A stretch of DNA of 64,000 bases from assembly GCA_016716705.1 (NCBI GenBank), contig JADJVF010000021.1:1-64000 (forward strand), in the 5' to 3' direction. The notes under the pieces were generated by a model. It saw only the letters and a program-made list of their open reading frames with translations, made no database searches and had not been told where the DNA came from. Made by a program: the position numbers and the translations under genes. Shown here piece by piece: positions 34,424 to 42,546 of this stretch (positions are counted from its first letter, which is position 1; each line of letters opens with the position of its first letter). The stretch is from Holophagales bacterium. Lineage in GTDB: Bacteria > Acidobacteriota > Thermoanaerobaculia > UBA5066.

Positions 34424-35839
34424 ATGTGCCGTCGTGCTCTCGCCGTTCTCGCCGCCGTCCTCGTCCTCGGCCTGGGCGCCGCGTGCGCCGCGCCTCTCGT
34501 CGCCCAGCCCCCGGGCGCGCCCGACCCGGTCGTGACGTCCGGCCGAAGTGAGGCGTCGTTCCAGCAGCCCTCTCTCGCACCGGGCGTGGATTACACGCTC
34601 CCGAAGGAAGAGGAGGTCAAGGCGGTCCTCGACCGGGTCCGCGCCCACTTCGAGCAAGCGACGCCATACGCGATCATCGACACCGCGACCGGAGAGAAGG
34701 TCACCGACCTCGGGAAGCCTCGGAAGAGCGTCGGGATCGACAACCGGCACGGCGAGTACAACGACTGGACCTACTCGATGGGGGTCGTCCTCGCCGGGAT
34801 GATCCAGGTGACGGAGGTGACGGGAGACGCCCGGTTCGCCGCCTACACCCTGAAGAACTTCGACTTCATCTTCGACCACCTCCCCTACTTCCGCGCCCAG
34901 GCGAAGGAGTTCGGCCCGCAGAGGGATGGCTACCGCCGGCTTCTCGACATGCACGAGCTGGACGACTGCGGCGCGATCGGCGCGGCGCTCGTGCGGGCCT
35001 ACGCGAGGAAGAAGGACCCGCGCTACCGGGAGGGGATCGACCTCGTCGCCGCTCACATCGCGAAGAAGCAGCCGCGCCTCCCCGACGGGACGCTCTGCCG
35101 GCCGAGGCCGCAGCCCGTCTCGCTCTGGATCGACGACGCGTACATGAGCATTCCGTTCCTCGCTCAGATGGGTGCGTTCACGGGCGAGAGGGCCTTCTTC
35201 GACGACGCGGCGCGGCAGGTCATCGGGATGTCGGCGCGTCTCTTCCACGCGGACGCCGGGCTCTACGACCACTCCTGGTTCGAGAACGCGCTTCCGGCCG
35301 ACCCGAAGTTCTACTGGGGGCGCGGTGCCGGCTGGATGCTCATGTCGATGGCCGAGCTCCTCACGGTGCTGCCGGAGGACCATCCCGACCGGCCGAAGGT
35401 CCTCGACCAGTACCGGCGCGCGGTCCAGGGGGTCGGCGCGGTCCAGGGAGGGACGGGGCTCTGGCACCAGCTCCTCGACCGGGAGGACAGCTACCTCGAG
35501 ACGTCGGCCTCTGCGATGTTCACGTTCGCCATCGCCCGCGGAGTGAACCGCGGCTGGCTCTCGACGGCCTGGGCGCCGGTCGCCCAGACCGGCTGGCAGG
35601 CCGTCGCGCGGCGGGTGCGCCCCGACGGGCAGATCGAGGGGATCTGCGTCGGCACGACGGCGGCGTACGACGCGGTCTACTACTACAACCGTCCCACCGA
35701 GCTCGGCGCGATGCAGGGATACGGGGCGATGCTCATGGCCGGCGCCGAGGTGATGACGATGCTGCGCTCCTTCGACGTGGAGAAGAAGCTGAACACGTTC
35801 CACTGGCGGGTGAAGAAGCCCGCGGCGGTGAAACCTTGA
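34424..35839 (+). CDS. Unsaturated rhamnogalacturonyl hydrolase, glycoside hydrolase family 105
   Basis: A 471-residue protein that removes the 4,5-unsaturated galacturonyl residue left by pectate and rhamnogalacturonan lyases, giving the substrate of KduI. The alpha6/alpha6-barrel motifs are visible: EYNDWTYSMGVVLAGM, LDMHELDDCGAIG, LWIDDAYMSIPF and FYWGRGAGWMLMSM. ATG 34424 follows CTGGAGG and encodes a hydrophobic signal ending LGLGAAC, possibly a lipoprotein signal. An upstream ATG at 34337 lacks signal-peptide context. Divergent from the GH43 operon; overlaps the VOC gene by TTGA. Confidence 0.93.
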   Translation: MCRRALAVLAAVLVLGLGAACAAPLVAQPPGAPDPVVTSGRSEASFQQPSLAPGVDYTLPKEEEVKAVLDRVRAHFEQATPYAIIDTATGEKVTDLGKPRKSVGIDNRHGEYNDWTYSMGVVLAGMIQVTEVTGDARFAAYTLKNFDFIFDHLPYFRAQAKEFGPQRDGYRRLLDMHELDDCGAIGAALVRAYARKKDPRYREGIDLVAAHIAKKQPRLPDGTLCRPRPQPVSLWIDDAYMSIPFLAQMGAFTGERAFFDDAARQVIGMSARLFHADAGLYDHSWFENALPADPKFYWGRGAGWMLMSMAELLTVLPEDHPDRPKVLDQYRRAVQGVGAVQGGTGLWHQLLDREDSYLETSASAMFTFAIARGVNRGWLSTAWAPVAQTGWQAVARRVRPDGQIEGICVGTTAAYDAVYYYNRPTELGAMQGYGAMLMAGAEVMTMLRSFDVEKKLNTFHWRVKKPAAVKP

Positions 35840-36228
35840 AGCTCGAGCACGTCGCCCTCCTCGTCGCCGACCCTCCCGCAATGGCACGCTGGTACGAGGA
35901 GCACCTCGGGATGAGGGTCGTGAAGAAGAGCGACGAGGCCCCTGGCTTCGCGCGCTTCCTCGCCGATGCGGCCGGGGAGTCGATCCTCGAGACCTACGCC
36001 TCGGACGTCCATCCCGTTCCCGACTACGGGGGCGTCGACCCGGCGCTCCTCCACGTCGCTTTCGCGACGACGGAGATCGCCGCGACGCGCGACCGGCTGA
36101 TCGCGGCGGCGGCGACACCGGTCGGAGAGATCACGGAGAATGCAGCCGGCGACCGGTTCGCGATGCTCCGCGACCCGTGGGGACTCGCTCTCCAGCTGGC
36201 GCAACGCGTCCGGCCGCTCGTCGGCTGA
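35836..36228 (+). CDS. VOC (glyoxalase/bleomycin-resistance) family protein
   Basis: A 130-residue single-module vicinal-oxygen-chelate protein: KLEHVALLVADPPAMARWYEE at the start holds the first metal-ligand His (His5), LLHVAFATTEI another, and LRDPWGLALQLAQR is the usual closing strand. Start TTG 35836 overlaps the GH105 stop. Many such proteins are lyases, epimerases or dioxygenases; substrate unknown. Position suggests a role with uronate intermediates, but that is only context. Confidence 0.8.
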   Translation: MKLEHVALLVADPPAMARWYEEHLGMRVVKKSDEAPGFARFLADAAGESILETYASDVHPVPDYGGVDPALLHVAFATTEIAATRDRLIAAAATPVGEITENAAGDRFAMLRDPWGLALQLAQRVRPLVG

Positions 36229-36246
36229 CGCACAGGAGGAATGGTC

Positions 36247-37722
36247 GTGACGAACGGAATCGCGGGAATCGCGGAAACAGCGGACATCGGCCTCGTCGGC
36301 CTCGCGGTCATGGGCGAGAACCTCGTGCTCAACATGGAGAGCCGCGGGTTCACCGTCGCGGTCTTCAACCGGAGCGTCGAGAAGGTCGACGCCTTCGTGG
36401 AAGGACGCGGCAAGGGGAAGAAGATCGTCGGGACGCATTCGATCGTCGAGCTCGTCGCCTCGCTGAAGCGGCCGCGGCGCGTGATGCTCATGGTCAAGGC
36501 GGGGAAGCCGGTCGACGACTTCATCGAGCAGCTCCTGCCGCACCTCGAGCCCGGGGACATCGTCATCGACGGCGGAAACTCGCACTTTCCGGACACGATC
36601 CGGCGGACGAAGGCCCTGGAGGCCCGAGGATTCCTCTTCGTCGGGACGGGGGTCTCGGGTGGCGAGGAAGGCGCGCTCAAGGGGCCCTCGATCATGCCCG
36701 GCGGTTCTCCGGCTGCCTGGCCACACGTGGCGCCGATCTTCCAGGCGATCGCCGCGAGGGTCGAGGACGGGACGCCCTGCTGCGACTGGGTCGGCGCCGA
36801 CGGTGCGGGCCACTTCGTGAAGATGGTCCACAACGGGATCGAGTACGGCGACATGCAGCTCATCTGCGAGGCCTACCAGGTCATGTCGCAGCTCCTCGGG
36901 ATGGGAGCTCCCGAGATGCACGGAGTCTTCGCCCGGTGGAACCAGGGAGACCTCGACAGCTACCTGATCGAGATCACGCGCGACATCCTCGCCTTCCGCG
37001 ACGAGGACGGGAGCCCGCTCGTCGACTCGATCCTCGACACCGCGGGGCAGAAGGGGACGGGCAAGTGGACGAGCGTGACCGCGCTCGACCTCGGCGTTCC
37101 GCTCACGCTCATCAGCGAGGCCGTCTATGGCCGCTGTCTATCGGCCATGAAGGACGAGCGGGTCGCGGCATCGAAGATCCTGGCCGGACCCGGAGTGGCG
37201 TTCTCGGGAGACAGGGCCGCCTTCCTCGACGACCTCGAGAAGGCGCTCTACGCCAGCAAGCTCGTCTCGTACGCGCAGGGCTTCGCGCTGATGCGCGCCG
37301 CCGCGCACGAGTACGGCTGGAGCCTGAGGTACGGCAGCATCGCCCTCCTCTGGCGCGGCGGCTGCATCATCCGCTCCGCCTTCCTCGGGAAGATCAAGGA
37401 GGCGTTCGACGCGTCGCCGGACCTCCCGAACCTCCTCGTCGACCCGTACTTCCGCGGGAAAGTGGAAGAGGCGCAGGCCGCCTGGCGCCGGGTCATCTCG
37501 GCCGCCGTCCTGGGAGGCGTCTGGGCCCCGGCGCTCACGACCGCGCTGAACTACTTCGACGGCTACCGGTGCGCGCGGCTCCCCGCGAACCTCCTGCAGG
37601 CCCAGCGCGACTACTTCGGCGCCCACCAGTACGAGCGCGTCGACCGCCCCCGCGGCGAGTTCTTCCACACGAACTGGACGGGGCGGGGCGGGGCGACGGC
37701 TTCGTCGACGTACGGCGCCTGA
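36247..37722 (+). CDS. gnd: 6-phosphogluconate dehydrogenase (decarboxylating)
   Basis: A cytoplasmic enzyme of 491 residues oxidising 6-phosphogluconate to ribulose 5-phosphate. GLVGLAVMGENL binds NADP, VMLMVKAGKPVDDF and DIVIDGGNSHFPDT follow, GTGVSGGEEGALKGPSIMPGG is the substrate loop and HFVKMVHNGIEYGDMQ carries the catalytic Lys. The C-terminal ALNYFDGYR and QAQRDYFGAHQYER are typical. AGGAGG (36234-36239) is only one base from ATG 36241 but seven from GTG 36247, so I prefer the GTG. It may draw on gluconate made from uronates in this island. A strong hairpin follows. Confidence 0.95.
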   Translation: MTNGIAGIAETADIGLVGLAVMGENLVLNMESRGFTVAVFNRSVEKVDAFVEGRGKGKKIVGTHSIVELVASLKRPRRVMLMVKAGKPVDDFIEQLLPHLEPGDIVIDGGNSHFPDTIRRTKALEARGFLFVGTGVSGGEEGALKGPSIMPGGSPAAWPHVAPIFQAIAARVEDGTPCCDWVGADGAGHFVKMVHNGIEYGDMQLICEAYQVMSQLLGMGAPEMHGVFARWNQGDLDSYLIEITRDILAFRDEDGSPLVDSILDTAGQKGTGKWTSVTALDLGVPLTLISEAVYGRCLSAMKDERVAASKILAGPGVAFSGDRAAFLDDLEKALYASKLVSYAQGFALMRAAAHEYGWSLRYGSIALLWRGGCIIRSAFLGKIKEAFDASPDLPNLLVDPYFRGKVEEAQAAWRRVISAAVLGGVWAPALTTALNYFDGYRCARLPANLLQAQRDYFGAHQYERVDRPRGEFFHTNWTGRGGATASSTYGA

Positions 37723-37742
37723 AGCGTTTTCCGGGCGGATGG

Positions 37743-37773
37743 GAAGAGGGGGCCCTCCCGGGCCCCCCTCTTC
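37743..37773. terminator. Rho-independent-type hairpin after gnd
   Basis: A stem of 13-14 pairs with one bulge (37743-37755 with 37760-37773) and a short loop, 20 bases after the gnd stop and between convergent genes. There is no T-run on either side, so termination may be bidirectional but weak. Confidence 0.6.
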
Positions 37774-37842
37774 GTCGCGATGTGCCTTTCCGCCGGGACC
37801 GTCGCGATCCGTGCCGCTTTCTGCCCGAGCCTCGCGGCGACG

Positions 37843-38625
37843 CTACTTCAGCTCCGCCAGCCATCCCGTGGCGAACGTGCGGGCGGCATCACAGGCTTCG
37901 CGGCCGGCGCGGTAGCACATCTTCCACGATCTCGGCTTCGACTCGTAGTCGGCCCTCTCGAAGCGGCGCGTTCGCGACGCCGTCTTCGTCTGCGCGGCGA
38001 AATCGACGCCCGAGGTTTCGTCGAGAAACGACTTCAGCGCCTTCCTCAGCGAGACCCTCGGATCGGCCGAGAGGGCTCCCGGATCGGGCGGCCGGCTCTT
38101 CGCCTCCTCGTAACGCGCCTTCTCCTCGGCGGCCTGCCGGGCGGCGGCCGTGCCGACGGTCGCGAGCTGCTGTTTCAGCTCTGCTCTCACCTGAACCAGG
38201 GCGGCCTCGGCCTGTTTCCGCACGTCGCCCTGGAGGTCCTTCACGGCCGCCTCCATCTCGGTCAGCCCCTTCTGCATCTCGGCGCGCATCGACTTCTCGA
38301 TCTCCGCGGCCGAGCGGGGCGGACGCAGGTCGTCCGGCAGCGACGCCTCGTACTCCTTTCCGTACCTCGCCCTGAATTCGGGTGTGCCGACAAAGGCCTT
38401 GGCCGCCGCACCCAGCGCATTGACGACCGCGGCGCGCTGAGCCGGAGGCACGCCCTTCAGCTTCGCCGGCAGGCTCGGCGCGTATGGGACCCCGTCCGCG
38501 AGGGAGTTCACGAAGGAGTCGGCCCACGCCTGCCGATCCAGGCCGTACTCCTGGAACACGTCCGTCGCCGCCGCGGCACTCCTGCCGCAGGAATCGCACC
38601 ACGGCCCGCTGCTGCGAGTTGCCAT
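37843..38625 (-). CDS. Hypothetical helical protein
   Basis: A 260-residue protein I do not recognise. It has no signal peptide. The start (WCDSCGRSAAAATDVFQEYG) has a CxxC pair, and about residues 100-180 are rich in Ala, Glu, Lys and Gln with coiled-coil character (MRAEMQKGLTEMEAAVKDLQ). The C-terminal 60 residues hold several Arg, Lys and Trp and two Cys. ATG 38625 is the only reasonable start. It ends near the gnd terminator and lies 165 bases downstream of the large Asp-box gene, beyond that gene's terminator, so it probably has its own promoter. Confidence 0.7.
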   Translation of the reverse strand: MATRSSGPWCDSCGRSAAAATDVFQEYGLDRQAWADSFVNSLADGVPYAPSLPAKLKGVPPAQRAAVVNALGAAAKAFVGTPEFRARYGKEYEASLPDDLRPPRSAAEIEKSMRAEMQKGLTEMEAAVKDLQGDVRKQAEAALVQVRAELKQQLATVGTAAARQAAEEKARYEEAKSRPPDPGALSADPRVSLRKALKSFLDETSGVDFAAQTKTASRTRRFERADYESKPRSWKMCYRAGREACDAARTFATGWLAELK

Positions 38626-38733
38626 GTCGTCCTCCGGGAGCCGGGGCTCCCGACCGAAGAGGGCTCCTCAATTTACCGCAGGTCACAGGACCGGGAGATC
38701 CGATTCGGGTCGGCTGCGCGGCCCGAGAAGGAA

Positions 38734-38761
38734 ACGCGGGGCGCCTGGAGGCGCCCCGCGT
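38734..38761 (-). terminator. Intrinsic terminator of the Asp-box protein gene
   Basis: A perfect 12-bp stem (38734-38745 with 38750-38761), loop TGGA, 29 bases after the stop at 38791. On the minus strand it is followed by TTTCCTTC. Confidence 0.75.
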
Positions 38762-38790
38762 CGAGGACGGGGGGGGGGAAGGCGGTCGGC

Positions 38791-41700
38791 CTACTGGGCC
38801 GTCACCGTCACGTCGTCGAGCGTGATGTTGTTGCCGTAGGCGCTGATGCCGAGGAATCCGAGGTAGACCGTCTGTCCCTTGTAGGCGGAGAGGTCGATCG
38901 TCGCCTGGACCCAGCCGTTCGTGGCGCTGTAGCGCGAGATGGCCGTGCCGACGTTCGTCCAGGTGCTGCCGTTCGTGGAGATCTGCACCTGGATCCGGTC
39001 GTTGGAGGTCGAGTAGCCGGTGTCGTGGTACATCCAGAACTTGAGCGACACGCTCGTGTAGGAGCTCGCCACCGCGAAGCCGGCGGTGCGATAGACGCGC
39101 GTCTGGCTGCCGCTGGCGGCATTGTAGGAGTTGAACTTCGCGAGCTTCGAGCCGCCGTGGGGCATCGTGGTGGGGTGGGTGCCGGAGGTGGCGAACGTCC
39201 AGGTGCCCGCCGTGCCGGACGTGTCGACCGACGACCAGCCCGTGGTCTCGAAGCCGTCGGTGAAGAGCGTCGCACCGGTGCCGCAGGACGCCGTGAAGGT
39301 GACGCCCGTGACGTTCGCGGACGCGACCGTGACCGACCTCGTGGCCGGCGTGAAGGTGCAGCCGCTCTTGGTCGGCGTCACCGTGTAGGTGCCGTTCGCA
39401 AGCCCCGTGATCGTGAAGTTGCTGGAGGCGTCGCTCGTCGCGGTCTTCGTCCCTGCCGTGATCGTCGCGCTCGCGGTGCCGGCATTGCCGGAGACGGTGT
39501 ACGTCGTGCCGCCGAGCGTGTACGTGCCGGTGACCGTATAGCTGCCCGCTGCGTAGCCGTAAACGCCGAGCCACCAGGTGGCGGCGGCGGGGTTCGTGGC
39601 CGAGCAGGTCTCGTTGCCGGAGGAGGAGTACGGCCGGCAGACGTAGGAGGAGGACGTCGGCTTGGCGCCGGACTGCGTGTAGATGTCGACGTCGCCCGTG
39701 GCGCTCGTCGTCGCGAGCGTCAGGTTCGTGGCGCCGGAGGGGACGACGATGTAGTAGTACTTCCAGGCGCTCTTGGCGACGCTCTGGCCGGTCACGGCGA
39801 CGCCGCTCGTCAGCTGGAGGTCCCCGCTGGGGCAGGAGGCGGTGAAGTTGACGCCGGTGACGTTGGCCGAGCTGATCGTGACGGACTGGCTGGCGGGGCT
39901 GAAGGTGCAGCCGGACTTGGTCGGCGTCACGGTGTAGGTCCCGGCGGCGAGGCTCGCGATCGTGAAGTTGTTCGACGCGTCACTCGTCGCGGAGGCGGTC
40001 CCGGCGGTCACGGTCGCGCCCGAGGTGCCGGCGCTCCCGGAGATGCTGTACGTCGCCACCGCCGTTGCGGTGAAGTTGATGCCGGTGACGTTGGCGCTGC
40101 TGATCGTCGCGGACGCGCTGGCCGGGCTGAACGTGTAGCCCGACCTGCTCGGCGTGACGGTGTAGCTCCCCGCGGCGAGGCCCGAGATGGTGTAGGCGCC
40201 GGTCGCACTCGTGGTGGCCGAGCCGGAGCCCGCCGTGACGGTCACGCCCGTGAGGCCCGCGCCACCGAGCGTGATCGTGCCCGAGATGCTGTAGGTGGTC
40301 CCGCCCCCCGAGTCGGTGACCTTGGCGGTCCAGATCTCTTCCTTGGCGAGGTTGCGGCGGTCGGTCCAGGACGGGAAGAAGACGCCGGCGTAGCCGGAGA
40401 GGCCGTTGTAGTCGCCGTACTGGTTGCCGGAGTCGGCGCCGGAGATGGTCTCGTCGGTCTGCGCGGTCGTGACCTTCACCGCGGTGCCCCAGGTGGCGCC
40501 GTCGTCGAAGGACGACTGGTAGAAGACGTCGGTCTTCTTCCGGGTCGTGTCGTTGACCGTGTCGTAGTACATGACGCCGATCGCGCCGTTCGTCTCGTCG
40601 ACCACGAGCCAGGGGTTGAACTGGTCGTTCTTCCCAGCCTGGTTGTTGATCTTGACCGGCGTGCCCCAGGTCGTGCCGCCGTTCGCGGACTTCGCGAACC
40701 AGATGCGCGTCTTGCAGGCGGAGGTCGTCGAGGAGCCCGGCTCGCTGGCGGCCGCCGTGCAGCCGGTCTCGCCCGAGAGGTCGGTCCAGACCGCGTAGAC
40801 CATGTCCTTGCTCGCCGTCCGGTACGCCCCGGCGGTGACGTAGATGAGGATGCGGCGGCCGTTGAAAGCCGGGACGCCGATGTCGTACGAGTCGTAGGTC
40901 GTCGCGAGCTTCACCGGGGTCCCGTAGCTGGTGCCGCCGTTGGTCGACTTGGCGACGTAGAGGCCGCGCGAGCCGGTGTCGGGCCACATGCCGAAGACGT
41001 CGCCGTAGGAGTTCGTCTTCACGTCAGAGCCGATGCCGGTCCCGGTCGTCTGGCTTCCGCTCACCTGGATGGGCGAGGAGAGCCAGCCGGTCGAGTTCCG
41101 CCGGTTCATGTAGACCGGGTTGCCGTTGTGCCAGATGGCGTAGATGTTGTCCTTGTAGGGCGAGGTGGCGCTGTGGTCGACCCAGACCATCTGCTTGTCG
41201 GTGTTCGTCTGGGTGCCGGAGATCGTCCCGTCGAACGTCCAGGTCCGCCCCTGGTCCGTAGACTTGAACATCCGGACCATGAGGACTGTGCCGGCGCTGT
41301 TGATCCCCATCGTCGAGGACCACGCCGTGCCGTCGGAGGTCCAGTCGACGGTCGGGTCGGAGTTGAAGGCGTCCGTGCTGTAGGCGGGGAGGGTCGTCTG
41401 GCCCCAGGTCGTCCCGCCGTCGAGGGAGTAGAACTGGGCCTGGAAGCCGCTACCGCTGATGTTGTTGGAGGCGCCGATGATCTGGTTCGGGTTCCAGTAG
41501 TTGATGCGGATGTCGGACTCGCTCCGGGCGGACGACTGGGCGCCGGAGATCCGGTAGTTCGTTCCGATGGAGGTGGCGAGGGCCGAGACTCTGTAGTTCT
41601 CGCTCTCCCTGTCCCACTCCCCGATACCGTCCGGGGGGTTCTGGTATCCCGCCTCGAAGTTGGCGTCGGGGAGGCCGGGGCGGAGGTCCTGGTGGGACTG

Positions 41701-42039
41701 CATCCACTCGACGACTTCCTTCAGGACGAAGGGGTAGCCGCCCGTCGGGTCGTCTGCGGTGTAGTGACCATCCGGGTTCGCCTTCCGCCAGATGACCTTC
41801 AGCCAGGGCGGGACCCTTCCGGTGTCTCCCTTCTCGTCGGCGCGGAGGACCGAGAAGTCCTGGTTCTCCTTGATGAGCTGCTCGAAGGCGGTACCGGGAC
41901 GGGCCCCGGCCTTCTTCAGCTGCTCGGCCAGCGTCGGCACCCGTCCGGCGCTCGCCTGCGCGAACGCCGTCGCGGAGCTGACCATCAGGAGGCCGGAAAA
42001 GACGACCGCAAAAGCCCTGGACCACCGCCAATGCGACAT
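38791..42039 (-). CDS. Large secreted protein: Asp-box propeller, regulatory-like repeats, PPC-like and C-terminal beta-sandwich
   Basis: A 1082-residue exported protein. ATG 42039 follows GAGGAGAG and encodes a signal peptide ending ATAFAQ. About residues 130-560 contain at least five Asp-box motifs (SLDGGTTWG, STDQGRTWT, STNGGTSYG, SANGGTTWG, SFDDGATWG), the hallmark of BNR/sialidase-type propellers. Three copies of a carboxypeptidase-regulatory-like module follow (YSISGTITLGGAGLTGVTV, then YSISGSAGTSGATV and YTVSGNAGTASATI), each with a Ser/Thr-rich strand ending VTGxxFTA. A PPC-like domain (VAVTGQSVAKSAWKYYYIVV) lies between the second and third. The last 150 residues form a MAM-like beta-sandwich (SLKFWMYHDTGYSTSNDRIQVQ). 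Function unknown; glycan binding or adhesion is possible. A CRP-like site lies 37 bases upstream. Confidence 0.85.
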   Translation of the reverse strand: MSHWRWSRAFAVVFSGLLMVSSATAFAQASAGRVPTLAEQLKKAGARPGTAFEQLIKENQDFSVLRADEKGDTGRVPPWLKVIWRKANPDGHYTADDPTGGYPFVLKEVVEWMQSHQDLRPGLPDANFEAGYQNPPDGIGEWDRESENYRVSALATSIGTNYRISGAQSSARSESDIRINYWNPNQIIGASNNISGSGFQAQFYSLDGGTTWGQTTLPAYSTDAFNSDPTVDWTSDGTAWSSTMGINSAGTVLMVRMFKSTDQGRTWTFDGTISGTQTNTDKQMVWVDHSATSPYKDNIYAIWHNGNPVYMNRRNSTGWLSSPIQVSGSQTTGTGIGSDVKTNSYGDVFGMWPDTGSRGLYVAKSTNGGTSYGTPVKLATTYDSYDIGVPAFNGRRILIYVTAGAYRTASKDMVYAVWTDLSGETGCTAAASEPGSSTTSACKTRIWFAKSANGGTTWGTPVKINNQAGKNDQFNPWLVVDETNGAIGVMYYDTVNDTTRKKTDVFYQSSFDDGATWGTAVKVTTAQTDETISGADSGNQYGDYNGLSGYAGVFFPSWTDRRNLAKEEIWTAKVTDSGGGTTYSISGTITLGGAGLTGVTVTAGSGSATTSATGAYTISGLAAGSYTVTPSRSGYTFSPASASATISSANVTGINFTATAVATYSISGSAGTSGATVTAGTASATSDASNNFTIASLAAGTYTVTPTKSGCTFSPASQSVTISSANVTGVNFTASCPSGDLQLTSGVAVTGQSVAKSAWKYYYIVVPSGATNLTLATTSATGDVDIYTQSGAKPTSSSYVCRPYSSSGNETCSATNPAAATWWLGVYGYAAGSYTVTGTYTLGGTTYTVSGNAGTASATITAGTKTATSDASSNFTITGLANGTYTVTPTKSGCTFTPATRSVTVASANVTGVTFTASCGTGATLFTDGFETTGWSSVDTSGTAGTWTFATSGTHPTTMPHGGSKLAKFNSYNAASGSQTRVYRTAGFAVASSYTSVSLKFWMYHDTGYSTSNDRIQVQISTNGSTWTNVGTAISRYSATNGWVQATIDLSAYKGQTVYLGFLGISAYGNNITLDDVTVTAQ

Positions 42040-42075
42040 GAGAACTCTCCTCATTTGAACGTCTGACTTGATGGT

Positions 42076-42091
42076 AGTGACGGATGTCACG
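42076..42091 (-). promoter_or_regulatory. CRP/FNR-type palindrome
   Basis: AGTGA-N6-TCACG (42076-42091), a near-perfect match to the CRP core GTGA-N6-TCAC, 37 bases upstream of the Asp-box protein start and the only strong palindrome in that leader. No CRP gene is in the window. Confidence 0.45.
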
Positions 42092-42325
42092 CCAAAGTGC
42101 GTTCAAGACTCGTGCCGTGAGGAAGAGGCCGGAAAACAGCCATTAACCTCCTTCGGTGGGGGCTTTCCTGATCCACTCGAGTGATCCGACGGGTCAACAC
42201 CTATCGTGGGCGGTCAACTCCTGACCCGCACGGGGCGCCAGGCCGGGGCGGGGGCGGCTTGGGCCGGTGCGTACGGCACGGGCAGGGGCCCAGCTTGTCG
42301 GAGTGGCCCGCTTGGGGGCGGGGCG
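42092..42325. other. Non-coding stretch
   Basis: Together with the leader 42040-42091 and the HIT remnant beyond, this makes a 500-base gap without an intact gene. Codon statistics of the short frames here look random and I see no repeat, RNA gene or further motif. Confidence 0.4.
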
Positions 42326-42535
42326 ACCTGCATCGCCCGCGGGGCGTCCGCCGCATCCTGGCGGAACGCGTCAGCCGGCGTCGGCCAGGTCGAAGAGCTC
42401 GTTGACATGGCCCTGGTAAGCGACCAGGCAGCGACCGGCGTAGGTCTGTTCCCTGAAGACGAAGAGGCTGCTGACCGACAGATCGCCGACCCTGACCATC
42501 AGGTCGGCCTGACGCTGGTCGCGCAGAGGCGCAGG
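42326..42535 (-). pseudogene. Decayed HIT-family hydrolase fragment
   Basis: On the minus strand, LMVRVGDLSVSSLFVFREQTY, GRCLVAYQGHVNELFDLADA reads as the N-terminal third of a HIT-family protein and stops at TGA 42371-42373. The next part, DAFRQDAADAPRAMQ, which continues that family, lies in a neighbouring frame. After it the similarity ends: the histidine triad HxHxH is absent. A frameshift plus loss of the C-terminal two thirds makes it non-functional. Confidence 0.6.
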
Positions 42536-42546
42536 CTTTCTCGATG

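Noticed and set aside
38791..40330. Repeated DNA in the Asp-box gene as a CRISPR or mobile repeat
   Set aside because: The repeats are degenerate at DNA level and correspond to in-frame protein modules, not to spaced identical repeats.
37780..42066. 1428-residue open frame on the plus strand opposite the Asp-box protein
   Set aside because: Low-information Gly/Arg/Val/Asp sequence without motifs; the minus strand has a signal peptide, ribosome-binding site and recognisable domains.
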